A stretch of 64,000 nucleotides of DNA from Microglena sp. YARC (lineage: Eukaryota > Chlorophyta > Chlorophyceae > Chlamydomonadales > Chlamydomonadaceae): the NCBI GenBank assembly GCA_022414725.1, contig CM039462.1:32913828-32977827 (forward strand), written 5' to 3'. The position numbers were made by a program, and so were the translations under genes. Below the pieces are notes generated by a model. It saw only the letters and a program-made list of their open reading frames with translations, made no database searches and was not told where the DNA came from. How positions within the stretch are numbered: position 1 is the first letter of the stretch; every line of letters starts with the position of its first letter. Below are positions 50,346-61,034 of this stretch, piece by piece.

Positions 50346-50476
50346 CATAAATACACGAGCATAAACCCAACATATTTTAGGTTGCTTGTGTCAACGAATC
50401 GGGTACATAACCCTTCGTCATCATATCAACATTATCTTTGATAACTGCATCCAATGTGACGTAATCTTCTGGGCAT

Positions 50477-53042
50477 CTATCCTGAAAAAAAACCAGATCC
50501 GAATATTTTTCTGTAATATGCATATAAAGGAAATTCTTCCAATCTTTCGAAATCAAAAGCTAGCTTCCAATTTGGTAAAACATTCACAACACTGTGAATC
50601 CATCCTGGAGCCACATGAACTACCTGTCCATGGCTTTGGGAAACAATTCGGACCAAGTTGGGGACTTGGCGATGTAATTGAAACATTTCATCAGCTGACA
50701 ACAAGGGAAAGTCAGTTTTTAGTCTAATAGCTTCCTCAAACTTGTCTCTGACTAACTTCACACAATTGCCAGACTGCACAAAAGCAATAAATTCTTCAAA
50801 TTCCCAAGGGGGGATAAAAAGCCAATATGCTAATGGACCAGTCACACCTGGGGTCAATGAGAAAGCAACATTAAGTCCCCGGGTAATATCCCAATGTAAA
50901 CCAGTTCCATCTCCTCCTTGCGTTGACAGAAAAAACATCGTTTTCATACGTATGTTATGGTCAGGGCGGATGTTTACTGCAGCAGCGTCCATAAATAGAG
51001 CCTTCGCTATACTATCTAGCTGATTGTTGTGCAATAAATCCAATGTGGTTTGGAAGTATACACGTGCGATGAAAAACTCAGTATTTTGGACAGTCAATTT
51101 AGTGACACGAGGCATATTAATTCTTATTTTCTCGGAAAGCATGTTAAACTTCTCTTCAGAATCGAAGGAGTCGTGAATGATTCTGACCAGCTCGGATGCT
51201 GTGGGTAATACCTCCCACGTTGTGGAGACAATAGTTGGAGCGTATCTGTGCATATCAATCGTAATTGCCGCATTAGAAACTAACTCCAACACCTTCCTAG
51301 CTACAGCAGAGATGTCCTTATCCAGAAATATAGTCATGTGAGGACCCAACACTCTCATATCCCAACATAATGGGCACACAAGATGGTTCTCATTGGCGTA
51401 CGTCAGAATTTCGGTTTTAATTCTGCAATACATACAGCCTGCACTTGAATCGGAATTGGACGCCTTCACGCGAGCGTCTCGGATGTCAGTCTACAAAAAA
51501 AAGGGTACATTAAATAAGATAAGACGAAGGAGAGTAACTTAATTTTGACAATACACAGGTGCTTGACATGACAGTAACATTACAATCAAGAACAACCTAT
51601 GAATTTGACAAAGGCACAACCCTGTTTGAAGACACATCTCACTGCACCAGTCATCCTACAAGTAGGTCTGACAATTGCCAATGAATTCGTCAATTCATAC
51701 ATAAGTTTAAGCCAAGGCATCATCCATTAATTGATTCAGTATGTGACCATACACAAGTGCTTGACATGACAGTAACATTACAATCAAGAACAACCTATGA
51801 ATTTGACAAAGGCACAACCCTGTTTGAAGACACATCTCACTGCACCAGTCATCCTACAAGTAGGTCTGACAATTGCCAATGAATTCGTCAATTCATACAT
51901 AAGTTTATGCCAAGGCATCATCCATTAATTGATTCAGTATGTGACCATACACAAGTGCTTGACAGGACAGTAACATTACAATCAAGAGAAACCTATGAAT
52001 TTGACAAAGGCACAACCCTGTTTGAAGACACATCTCACTGCACCAGTCATCCTACAAGTAGGTCTGACAATTGCCAATGAATTCGTCAATTCATACATAA
52101 GTTTATGCCAAGGCATCATCCATTAATTGATTCAGTATGTGACCATACACAAGTGCTTGACATGACAGTAACATTACAATCAAGAACAACCTATGAATTT
52201 GACAAAGGCACAACCCTGTTTGAAGACACATCTCACTGCACTAGTCATCCTACAAGTAGGTCTGACAATTGCCAATGAATTCGTCAATTCATACATAAGT
52301 TTATGCCAAGGCATCATCCATTAATTGATTCAGTATGTGACCATACACAAGTGCTTGACATGACAGTAACATTACAATCAAGAGAAACCTATGAATTAAA
52401 CAAGTAAAGTACGTCACAAAAGTCAAACTCACTAGGGGTTGCTTGAAGAAATCAGCTTCTGGGTTGAATGTAGCGTGCAGGATTCCTTTGGTGTTAACCT
52501 CAATGAAGGCTGCTCCCATGAGAATTGAGATGGTCATTATGCACATCAACAACTCTCCTCTTCGTGTGGACTTCAGAATGGACTTCACAGTCATCCCTGT
52601 GCAATGGGGTTCCATGGGGAATGCAGTGTGTGTCAGTTTAAAATACACACGCTCGCAAAAATAAATTGCCATCCTTACACTTCCACAATTCACTGTGTAT
52701 TCCCCACACACATCTGGATGTCCATGCACAACAAGATGACCCCATGCAAACACAAACACACTCAAATACACGGATATGCAAGCAGAATACAAATTAATAT
52801 CCATGCACTTCCACACAGAACTGTGCACACACACTTCTGGCTCACTCACCAAGATTGGATGTGTCTTCTTTAAAAGCATCAGCCCCCCCACTTCCTTCAA
52901 CTACCAAGGCTGATCCGAACAATGAAGGACTACGCATTGACTCGGAGGCTGCAGCCTTTAGCTTTGCAGCTTTCCTCACACCTCTTAGGGACTTATTCGA
53001 GGTTCCCTTAGTATTCTGGGCTACCTGGGTTGACTTGGGCAT
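50477..53042 (-). CDS. JmjC-domain protein, multi-exon
   Basis: Gene model by splice phase: exon 52850-53047 (start ATG at 53042), exon 52433-52692, exon 50477-51490; an untranslated first exon ends at 54238. Donors are GTGAGT/GTGAGG and acceptors end CACAG, ACACAG and TTTTGTAG; all junctions keep frame. The last exon encodes a JmjC domain: the iron-binding H-x-D in TGLHWDITRGLNVAFSL, a WLFIPPWEF strand, and the distal His in VVHVAPGWIHSVVNVLP. Before it lie two CxxC pairs (CMYCRIK ... CPLCWDM) that may bind zinc. JmjC enzymes hydroxylate or demethylate histones and other proteins using 2-oxoglutarate; the substrate here is unknown. The introns hold tandem repeats, arguing for a host nuclear gene. 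The translated N-terminus is basic (KSLRGVRKAAKLKAAA). Confidence 0.7.
51491..52432 (-). other. JmjC gene intron built of 198-bp tandem repeats
   Basis: Donor GTGAGT at 52432-52427, acceptor TTTTGTAG at 51498-51491. About 4.3 copies of a 198-bp unit (starts near 51561, 51759, 51957, 52155 and 52353, marked by GCTTGACATGACAGTAAC) fill 51545-52400, >97% identical. Confidence 0.8.
52693..52849 (-). other. JmjC gene intron, 157 bp
   Basis: Donor GTGAGTGAG at 52849, acceptor AATACACAG ending at 52693. Chosen because it alone keeps phase between the flanking coding exons (completes a Val codon). No repeat content. Confidence 0.55.
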
Positions 53043-54345
53043 GTTTCCTGTGTTACGAAACAATGGAGCATAAAATCAGTCTGGGAGGAAGACAGTGCAG
53101 CAACAGCATTTGACTATCCTGTAATATAGATCCTACAAGCTCAACTCGATCTAGCATCCTATCAGTTATAGAACAGTCGCGACAGTGCAGGCAGGCAGGC
53201 ATTGCAGCAGCAGCAGCAGCAGCAGCATCTTACAACTATCCTGTAAGCTATATCCGACAAGCTCGACTCGATCTAGCATCCTGTCAGTTATCGAACAGTC
53301 GCGACAGTGCAGGCAGGCATTGCAGCAGCAGCATCTAACAACTATAAAGTAAGCTATATCCGACCATCTCGACTCGATCTAGTATCCTATCAGTTATCGA
53401 ACAGTCGCGACAGTGCAGGCAGGCATTGCTGCAGCAGCAGCAGCATCTAACAACTATCCTGTAAGCTAGATCCGACCAGCTCGACTCGATATAGCATCCT
53501 GTAAGCTATCGAACACTCGCGACAGTGCAGGAAGGCAGTGCATCAGCAGCAGCAGCATCTAACAACTATCCTGTAAGCTATATCCGACCAGCTCGACTCG
53601 ATCTAGCATCCTGTCAGTTATCGAACAGTCGCGACAGTGCAGGCAGGCATTGCAGCAGCAGCATTTAACAACTATACTGTAAGCTAGATCCGATCAGCTC
53701 GACTCGATCTAGCATCCTGTCAGTTATCGAACAGTCGTGACAGTGCAGGCAGGCATTACAGCAGCAGCAGCAGCAGCAGCATCTAACAACTATCCTGTAA
53801 GCTATATCCGACCAGCTCGTCTCGATCTAGCATCCTGTCAGTTATCGAACAGTCGTGACAGTGCAGGCAGGCATTACAGCAGCAGCAGCAGCAGCATCTA
53901 ACAACTATCCTGTAAGCTATATCCGACCAGCTCGTCTCGATCTAGCATCCTGTCAGTTATCGAACAGTCGCGACAGTGCAGGCAGGCATTACAGCAGCAG
54001 CAGCATCTAACAATATACTGTAAGCGAGATCCGACCAACTTCACCAGGTTGATCGAACAAACACGATTGAGCGAGCGAGCAAGCAGTTCCTGAGCGATGC
54101 GTGCAAGCACTTCCTGGGCGATGCGAGCAAGCACTTCCTGAGCAATGCAATTCGGCAATGCAATTCGGCAATGCAATTAGCGAACAGGCGATGCAACTCG
54201 TCGCGAATTCCTGGAAGCTATTACAAAGACACCTCACCTTGGGCTTCCGAATTTCCAGGAATTGAGTGGTATCCAGCGAAAGATGTGGTGCATCATCGCT
54301 GGACCGAGCATATGAACCTACTAAACCCTTATCATGTTTCAGCTC
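53030..54345. repeat. Left arm of a ~1.3-kb inverted duplication (right arm 58938-60345)
   Basis: Outside the minisatellite, 54051-54343 matches the reverse complement of 58940-59230 (blocks AAAGATGTGGTGCATCATCG and GGAATTGAGTGGTATCCAGC), and the acceptor/exon start at 53047 matches 60325. The arms thus contain promoter-proximal DNA, the first exon, intron 1 and the start of exon 2. Confidence 0.85.
53048..54237 (-). repeat. JmjC gene first intron with ~106-bp tandem repeats; arm of an inverted duplication
   Basis: Donor GTGAGG at 54237, acceptor GTAACACAG at 53048. From 53120 to 54020 it contains about nine copies of a ~106-bp unit (ATCGAACAGTCGCGACAGTG, CAGGCAGGCATT, CAGCAGCAGCATCTAACAAC, CTCGACTCGATCTAGCATCC). 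Each unit includes a variable (CAG)n run. The same array occurs inverted at 59255-60290. Confidence 0.8.
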
Positions 54346-54495
54346 GCGCGACGTTTGCGGTCAGCCAGCATTCCGACGAACCCGTCCTTTTCGTCCTTCG
54401 TCCTTTTCGTCCTTCGTCTACTTCTAAAAACTACTGTTCTTCTATTCTACTATTCTTCTATTCTACTCCTTTTCTTCTAGGACTCCGGCATCGAG

Positions 54496-56243
54496 ATGGA
54501 AACTTCTGATGTGGTGAGTGAGTGTGCGTGCGCTCGTGTTTTCCCAGCTACTGACGACTGCGTGCGCTCGTGTTTTCCTAGCTACTGACGACTGCGTGCT
54601 CTCGTGTTTTCCGAGCTACTGACGACTGCGTGCGCTCGTGTTTTCCCAGCTACTGACGGCTGCCCATGTGATTTTGTTGGGGCACTGATTTCACTGTTTA
54701 CACTGCTTTTTATTGCTGGCGCAGATCGTCATCGACCTGACAAACTTGTCGTCATCTTCGGATGATGAGGACCCCCCCTTCTCCCATCGGAGTTACTTAT
54801 TGGGGGAGCTACTTGCAACTCCCCCAATGTGGCCTTTAAGCTTGAGGGCCATCATCCCCTGTCCACTGGCTCTATTCGCTATCATCCCCTGTCCCCTCTC
54901 CCTCGCCCTCCCCCCCTGTCCTCTCTCCATCGCCCTCATCCCATGTCCACTGGCGCTACTCCCATGTCCACTGGCGCTACTCCCCTGTCCACGGGCGCTA
55001 CTCACCTGTACACTGGCGCTACTCCCCTGTCCACTGGCGCTACAACCTTGTCCACTGGAGCTACTACCCTGTCCACTGGCGCTACTACACTGTCCACTGG
55101 CGCTACTACACTGTCCACTGGCGCTACTACCCTGTCCACTGGCGCTACTACCCCACGCCCTCCTCACCTGTTGCCCACGTCATCCTCGCTGGAAGTCAGC
55201 GTGAGTACCCCCCTGCCTTGCGTTTTTCTTGAGTCCTGGTGGCACTGGTTGTTGACACATTCAGTGGAGATGGAGAAGACTGAGTGTATGTGTGTGGTAG
55301 TGGTGGGTGCAGGGGCGGGGTAACGTGCATGAGAGAGTGTCCTGGGGCACTGGTTGTTGAGGATAAGGGGCATTACAAAAAGGGAAGGGGCCCACTTGCG
55401 AGTACCTTCTAGTACCTTTATTTAATGCCCCTGTACCATGCAGTGAAGATGGAGAAGACTGAGTGTATGTGTGTGGTAGTGGTGGGTGCAGGGGGCGGGG
55501 TAATGTGCATGAGAGAGTGTCCTTGGGGCACTGGTTGTTGACACATTCAGTGAAGATGGAGAAGACTGAGTTTTAAATTCAATTCAATTCAATTCAATTC
55601 ATTGGGTGCTGCAGGTTGATAGTATTCGACTATCTTGCAAAGGTCGTCACGTAAACTTTTTCAATGATGATACAAGATACTCGGTCCACAGCATTGTGGA
55701 TGTCAAGATGAGATTTGGGAACGATTGCGTTGGTATTATAGACCATCACTACCTGTTTATCCCATTGTTCCAAGTAAGTAATGGGTGTTCCTCACGGCGG
55801 ATTTTTTGATATTACTGACTGACATACTTACTGACTGACTGACTGCTTGACTTACTGACTGACTGACTTACTGACTGACATACTTACTGACTGACTGACT
55901 GCTTGACTTACTGACTGACTGACTTACTGACTTACTGACTGACTTACTGACTTACTGACTGCATGATTGATTGATATTACTGACTGACTGATTGATTGAT
56001 GACTTGATATTACTGACTGATTGATTGACTGACTTACTGACTGACTGCATGATTGACACACATTATTCACGTTGTGCGCAGGTGCGGTGGAAATCCTACA
56101 CTGAAGAGCACGACACCTGGGAGCCGGTCGACGATCTGCTGGACCTGCAAGTGTTCGCTGACTTCATGAGAAGCGACACCTGGGTGGCGTTCGTGAAGGA
56201 GAATGCGGATGCGGTCAAGGGGTGGGAGAGGATCCGTCAATAA
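54496..56243 (+). CDS. Chromodomain protein with SUMO-interacting-like motif and mucin-like repeats, multi-exon
   Basis: Exons: (ATG 54496)-54513, 54725-55200, 55615-55773, 56082-56243. The first two join in frame to give a SUMO-interaction-like motif, VIVIDLTNLSSSSDDED. A 21-bp repeat (54940-55150) then encodes LSTGATT units. The last two exons make a chromodomain split by an intron: RYSVHSIVDVKMRFG ... HHYLFIPLFQ joined to VRWKSYTEEHDTWEPVDDLL, with the aromatic cage and WEP motif present; the protein ends GWERIRQ. The LSTGATT and chromodomain frames agree, but the SIM frame is one base off; adding one C to the seven-C run at 54772-54778 would reconcile them. Chromodomains read methyl-lysine on histones. 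Probably a host nuclear gene, divergent from the JmjC gene. Confidence 0.65.
54514..54724 (+). other. Chromodomain gene intron 1 with 43-bp tandem repeats
   Basis: Donor GTGAGTGAG, acceptor TGCTGGCGCAG. About four ~41-43-bp units (GCTACTGACGACTGCGTGCG, CTCGTGTTTTCC) fill the first two thirds. Confidence 0.7.
55201..55614 (+). other. Chromodomain gene intron 2 with duplicated ~190-bp unit
   Basis: Donor GTGAGTACC, acceptor GTGCTGCAG. Two copies of a block (GGAGAAGACTGAGTGTATGT, GTGGTAGTGGTGGGTGCAGG, CATGAGAGAGTGTCC) begin near 55265 and 55447; AATTC repeats lie before the acceptor. Confidence 0.7.
55774..56081 (+). other. Chromodomain gene intron 3 with (ACTG)n/(ACTT)n microsatellite
   Basis: Donor GTAAGTAATG, acceptor GTTGTGCGCAG. 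An M3 scrap (GGGTGTTCCTCACGGCGGAT) sits just after the donor, followed by ~240 bp of ACTG/ACTT tetranucleotides. Phase 0. Confidence 0.8.
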
Positions 56244-57240
56244 TATTTTGCTACACAACCTGTGTCCGCACTAGCACATGTGCGGAGGTTGAGAACGCAT
56301 TAATGACCCTTACCCTGGAAATCTAAAACTATGTTCTGCCGACTGAAGTGGTGGAGTTGGACACATTGTTTTGGTGGAGTTGGACACATTGGACACATTG
56401 TTTTGACATTGGACACATTGTTTTGGTGGAGTTGGACACATGCCTGTCGAGCCTCACACCTGAGATAGTGGTGGTGCAAGTTTACTGTAGGCTTTCATGT
56501 TTAGGGTAGGCTTTCAGGCTTGAGGTAAGCATGCAAGTTTAGTGTAGGCTTTCCACACCACCCCTCCCTTGTTCCCATCCACTGAACCACACCGCCCCTC
56601 CCTTGTTCCCATCCACTGAACCACACCGCTCCTCCCTTGTTCCCATCCACTGAACCACACCGCTCCTCCCTTGTTCCCATCCACTGAACCACACCGCTCC
56701 TCCCTTGTTCCCATCCACTGAACCACACCGCTCCTCCCTTGTTCCCATCCACTGAACCACACCGCTCCTCCCTTGTTCCCATCCACTGAACCATACCGCG
56801 GACATAGGGTCACCTGATCCGTTTTGCTACACAACCTGTGTCCGTACTAGCACATTAATGACCCTGACCCTGGAAATGGTGGTGATTTTTTGGGTGGTGT
56901 TGACACATGCCTGTCGAGCCTAACACCTGAGATAGTGGTGATTTTTTGGGTGGTGTTGACACATGCCTGTCGAGCCTCACACCTGAGATAGTGGTGGTGA
57001 TAGTCACTTGACTGAATTCGGCTATAAATAAAATAATGCCCACTTGACTGAATTCGGCTATAAATAAAATAATGCCCACTTGACTGAAATTCGATTATTG
57101 AATTTGCATACACCAAATTTGTTTCATTTGGTTGATTACACAAAATTCGATTATTGGATTTGCATACACCAAATTTGTTTCATTTGGTTGAATGCACAAA
57201 ATTTGATTTATTGAGTTTGTATACACCAAATTTGTTTCAT
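56244..57240. repeat. Block of several unrelated tandem repeats
   Basis: 56340-56440: GGAGTTGGACACATTGTTTT units. 56554-56795: seven copies of a 34-bp unit (CCGCTCCTCCCTTGTTCCCA, TCCACTGAACCACA). 56875-57000: two ~57-bp units with TTTTTTGGGTGGTGTTGACA. 57005-57085: CACTTGACTGAATTCGGCTA units. 57085-57240: three ~62-bp units with ACACCAAATTTGTTTCAT. No coding genes; long frames here are repeat artefacts. Confidence 0.75.
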
Positions 57241-57595
57241 ACATTCATAGGATGCGCCAGCCACACTGTAATGTTTAAAGTCATCGCCTCTGATATTGTT
57301 CTTAGCCCCCCCTGACTTGCCACCAAGGACTCTTCCACAGTTCGAATACCGCAAATGAAACATGATATCGGACTACTGCGATTCACATCCAGCCATCTAT
57401 GTACACACGACGCATGCGGAGCCCCTTACCCCCCCCCAGCGGGAGGGGGCCCCACAGTTCAAATGCACGAGACTGGATTCATTGATCATTGTACTATCGA
57501 CCGAATGCATGCGATAATGCAAACGCGCGCACACGCACGTAAAGAAGAGTGATAGATATATTTACAACACAGGATCACGAACGTTTCGTGTACAG
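57241..57595. other. Intergenic stretch
   Basis: No gene recognised. A CCCCCCCCC-containing run near 57430 and a GTTCGAA/ATGAAACATGATATCG segment echo M1-adjacent sequence. Confidence 0.35.
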
Positions 57596-57790
57596 TCAAC
57601 GGAATACTAAAATGAAACCGTTTTCTGGAGTGTACGGCACACCTTACGGTGTAACCAAATGGTGTAGCAACCCACGGGGCAGTGGAACACCAATACGATT
57701 TTGAATCAACAAATTGCAGGATGTTAACGAGAATATCGTGGTTCTTTTTTAGATCACGATTTTGAATCAACAAATTGCAGGATGTTAACG
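57596..57790. mobile_element. M1 fragment, with a repeated internal block
   Basis: The left end TACAGTCAACGGAATACTAA and internal blocks as at 2567-2702. The block AATCAACAAATTGCAGGATG, TTAACGAGAATATCGTGGTT is present twice in tandem (57703 and 57763). The right TIR is missing. Confidence 0.6.
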
Positions 57791-57866
57791 AGAATATCGT
57801 GGTTATTTTTTAGATCTTCGCACACTGCGGAACCCTCAATATTCGAGATACCGAGCAGCCCCCTAA

Positions 57867-58303
57867 AATACACTTGACGGAATACTAAAATGAAACCGTT
57901 TTCTGGAGTGTATGGCACACCTTACGGTGTAACCAAATGGTGTAGCAACCCACGGGGCAGTGGAACACCAATACGATTTTGAATCAACAAATTGCAGGAT
58001 GTTAACGAGAATATCGTGGTTCTTTTTTAGATCACGGCTCTCCATCCTGCAGACTCCGTATCGTTCTTTTGTCGGTACTTTCGAGAGTGTCCATTGAAGG
58101 ACCAGCCGCACTTAAGCGATCGACTCTTCCCCGGTACCGTGGCCCAAAAGAACACGGGGTCTTTGTTGATGTGCAATGCGTCATGAAAGGAGGTTTCTTT
58201 GCTGGACGGGCCATTTTGTAGGACCATCCACTCGTACACTATAATGTCTGTCGACGCCTTATACCGTTTATTGGGATGTTTCATTTTACTGTTCCGCCGA
58301 CTG
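57867..58303. mobile_element. M1 element, complete, carrying part of the 14034 gene
   Basis: 437 bp. Left end TACACTTGACGGAATACTAA; right end, read inward, TACAGTCGGCGGAACAGTAA. The interior on the minus strand encodes segments related to the 14034-14792 protein (HINKDPVFF, TVPGKSRSLKCG, KKNHDILVNILQF) with frameshifts. No transposase remains. A further M1 end begins at 58414 in the outward direction. Confidence 0.65.
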
Positions 58304-58413
58304 TAGAGCTTGGGGTCCCGATCGGGTTGGAAGGACGCAGGGGTCCATGTCCGGTCTCTCGAATATTGAGGGGTCCGCAGTGTGCGAAGGGTTTCTTGTA
58401 GGATCGCAGCCTC

Positions 58414-58445
58414 TACAGTCGGCGGAACAGTAAAATGAAACATCA
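58414..58445. mobile_element. M1 end
   Basis: TACAGTCGGCGGAACAGTAA then AATGAAACATC, facing away from the end at 58274-58303; the element it belonged to is replaced by the minisatellite that follows. Confidence 0.55.
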
Positions 58446-58459
58446 AAAAAACGGTATAA

Positions 58460-58800
58460 TGGGGCATGCGGTGTGTGCCATGGGGTTGCATGATGCATGG
58501 GGCATGCGGTGTGTGCCATGGGGTTACATGATGCATGGGGCATGCGGTGTGTGCCATGGGGTTGCATGATGCATGGGGCATGCGGTGTGTGCCATGGGGT
58601 TACATGGGGCATGCGGTGTGTGCCATGGGGTTGCATGATGCATGGGGCATGCGGTGTGTGCCATGGGGTTGCATGATGCATGGGGTATGCGGTGTGTGCC
58701 ATGGGGTTGCATGATGCATGGGGCATGCGGTGTGTGCCATGGGGTTGCATGATGCATGGGGTATGCGGTGTGTGCCATGGGGTTACATGGGGCATGCACG
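58460..58800. repeat. 38-bp minisatellite (GCATGCGGTGTGTGCCATGG family)
   Basis: About nine units of GCATGCGGTGTGTGCCATGG GGTTGCATGATGCATGGG with occasional shortened copies. The same core in 32-bp form fills 62020-62335. Confidence 0.85.
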
Positions 58801-58937
58801 GATGTTCGGGTCGCGAGCTACCCGGACATGCGAAACCACACGATGCCCGGAGGTTCGTGTCGCGAGCTGGCTGACAGCAAACGCTCGCATCGGTGAAAGG
58901 TGACGTGTCACAGGATAGACATGTCAAACGTCGAGAG

Positions 58938-60345
58938 TTTCAGCTGAAACATGATAAGGGTTTAGTAGGGTTTCATATGCTCGGTCCAGCGATGATGCAC
59001 CACATCTTTCGCTGGATACCACTCAATTCCTGGAAATTCGGAAGCCCAAGGTGAGGTGTCTTTGTAATAGCTTCCAGGATTTCGCGACGAGTTGCATCGC
59101 CTGTTCGCTAATTGCATTGCCGAATTGCATTGCTCAGGAAGTGGTCGCCCGCTCGCTCAGGAAGTGCTTGCTCGCATTGCTCAGGAAGTGCTTGCTCGCT
59201 CGCTCAATCGTGTTTGTTCAATCAACCAGGTGAAGTTGGTCGGATCTAGTTTACAGGATAGTTGTTAGATGCTTCTGCTGCAATGCCTGCCTGCACTGTC
59301 GCGACTGTTCGATAACTGACAGGATGCTATATCGTGTTGAGCTGGTCGGATCTATCTCACTGGATAGGCAAATTCTGCTGCTGCTGCAATGCATGCCTGC
59401 ACTGTCGCGACTGTTCGATAACTGACAGGATGCTATATCGTGTTGAGCTGGTCGTATCTAGCTTACAGGATAGGCAAATTCTGCTGCTGCTGCAATGCAT
59501 GCCTGCACTGTCGCGACTGTTCGATATCTTACAGGATGCTATATCGTGTTGAGCTGGTCGGATCTAGCTTACAGGATAGTCAAATGCTGCTGCTGCTGCA
59601 ATGCATGCCTGCACTGTCGCGACTGTTCGATAGCTTATAGGATGCTATATCGTGTTGAGCTGGTCGGATCTAGCTTACAGGATAGGCAAATTCTGCTGCT
59701 GCAATGCATGCCTGCACTGTCGCGACTGTGTTCGATAAATGACAGGATGCTATATCGAGTTGAGATGGTAGGATCTAGCTTACAGGATAGTCAAATGCTG
59801 CTGCTGCAATGCATGCCTGCACTGTCGCGACTGTTCGATAGCTTATAGGATGCTATATCGTGTTGATCTGGTCGGATCTAGCTCACATGATAGTCAAATG
59901 CTGCTGCTGCACTGTCGCAATTGTTCTATAACTGACAGGATGCTTGTTAGATGCTGCTGCTGCAATGCCTGCCTGCACTGTCGCGACTGTTCGATATCTT
60001 ATAGGATGCTATATCGTGTTGAGCTGGTCGGATCTAGCTTACAGGATAGTCAAATGCTGCTGCTGCTGCAATGCATGCCTGCACTGTCGCGACTGTTCGA
60101 TATCTTATAGGATGCTAGATCGAGTCGAGCTGGTCGGACCTAGCTTACAGGATAGTTGTTAGATGCTGCTTCTGCAATGCCTGCCTGCACTGTCGCAATT
60201 GTTCGATAACTTACAGGATGCTATATCGTGTTGAGCTGGTCGGACCTAGCTTACAGGATAGTCAAATGCTGCTTGCTGCACTGCCTGCCTGACTGATTTT
60301 ATGCTCCAATTTTTCTTAACACAGGAAACATACCCAAGTCATCCT
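58938..60345. repeat. Right arm of the inverted duplication, with ~106-bp tandem repeats
   Basis: Reverse complement of 53030-54345. It contains a first exon ending at 59050 (GGAAGCCCAAG then GTGAGG), intron 1 (59051-60324) with about nine ~106-bp units (59255-60290), and an acceptor TTCTTAACACAG before 60325. The arms differ in unit number and have diverged, more in the repeats than in the flanks. Confidence 0.85.
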
Positions 60346-60382
60346 ATGTCAGGCTATATATCGTCGTCGTCAGAGGACAAAG
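60325..60382 (+). other. Exon 2 of the right-hand gene (homologous to JmjC-gene exon 2 start)
   Basis: GAAACATACCCAAGTCATCC is shared with the JmjC gene exon (GAAACATGCCCAAGTC), but the sequence then diverges into a Ser/Glu-rich mini-ORF (ATG at 60346, SGYISSSSEDK) and ends at GTACATGC. It joins out of frame to the next exon's main ORF, so it is either 5' UTR or an upstream ORF. Confidence 0.5.
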
Positions 60383-61006
60383 GTACATGCACTTGTTTGC
60401 TTTCAATATTTTGATTGTGCAGACACCTATTTTTCAGTGTGTTTGTTTGTGAAAGATTCTCTACATTTTGACAGTTATTTTGAGTGTCCTCATGTGCAGA
60501 CACCTATTTTTCAGTTTGTTTGTTTGTGAAAGATTCTCTACATTTTGACAGTTATTTTGAGTGTCCTCATGTGCAGACACCTATTTTTCAGTTTGTTTGT
60601 TTGTGAAAGATTCTCTACATTTTGACAGTTATTTTGATTGTCCTCATGTGCAGACACCTATTTTTCAGTGTGTTTGTTTGTGAAAGATTCTCTACATTTT
60701 GACAGTTATTTTGAGTGTCCTCATGTGCAGACACCTATTTTTCAGTGTGTTTGTTTGTGAAAGATTCTCTACATTTTGACAGTTATTTTGAGTGTCCTCA
60801 TGTGCAGACACCTATTTTTCAGTGTGTTTGTTTGTGAAAGATTCTCTACATTTTGACAGTTATTTTGAGTGTCCTCATGTGCAGACACCTATTTTTCAGT
60901 TTGTTTGTTTGTGAAAGATTCTCTACATTTTGACAGTTATTTTGATTGTCCTCATGTGCAGACACCTATTTTTCAGTTTGTTTGTTTGTGAAATGTGTGT
61001 ATGCAG
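60383..61006 (+). repeat. Intron filled with 77-bp tandem repeats
   Basis: Donor GTACAT, acceptor TGTGTGTATGCAG. Eight copies at exact 77-bp spacing (GCAGACACC at 60419, 60496 ... 60958; unit contains TGTTTGTTTGTGAAAGATTC and TCTACATTTTGACAGTTATT). Every unit carries two acceptor-like sites (TTTTTCAG and ATGTGCAG). Confidence 0.85.
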
Positions 61007-61034
61007 ATGAGTGATTACAAGACCTGCATGCAAC

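Noticed and set aside
56554..56795. 34-bp repeats that superficially look like a CRISPR array
   Set aside because: The units are directly abutting with no unique spacers, and there are no cas genes; it is a minisatellite. The same applies to the 77-bp and 106-bp arrays.
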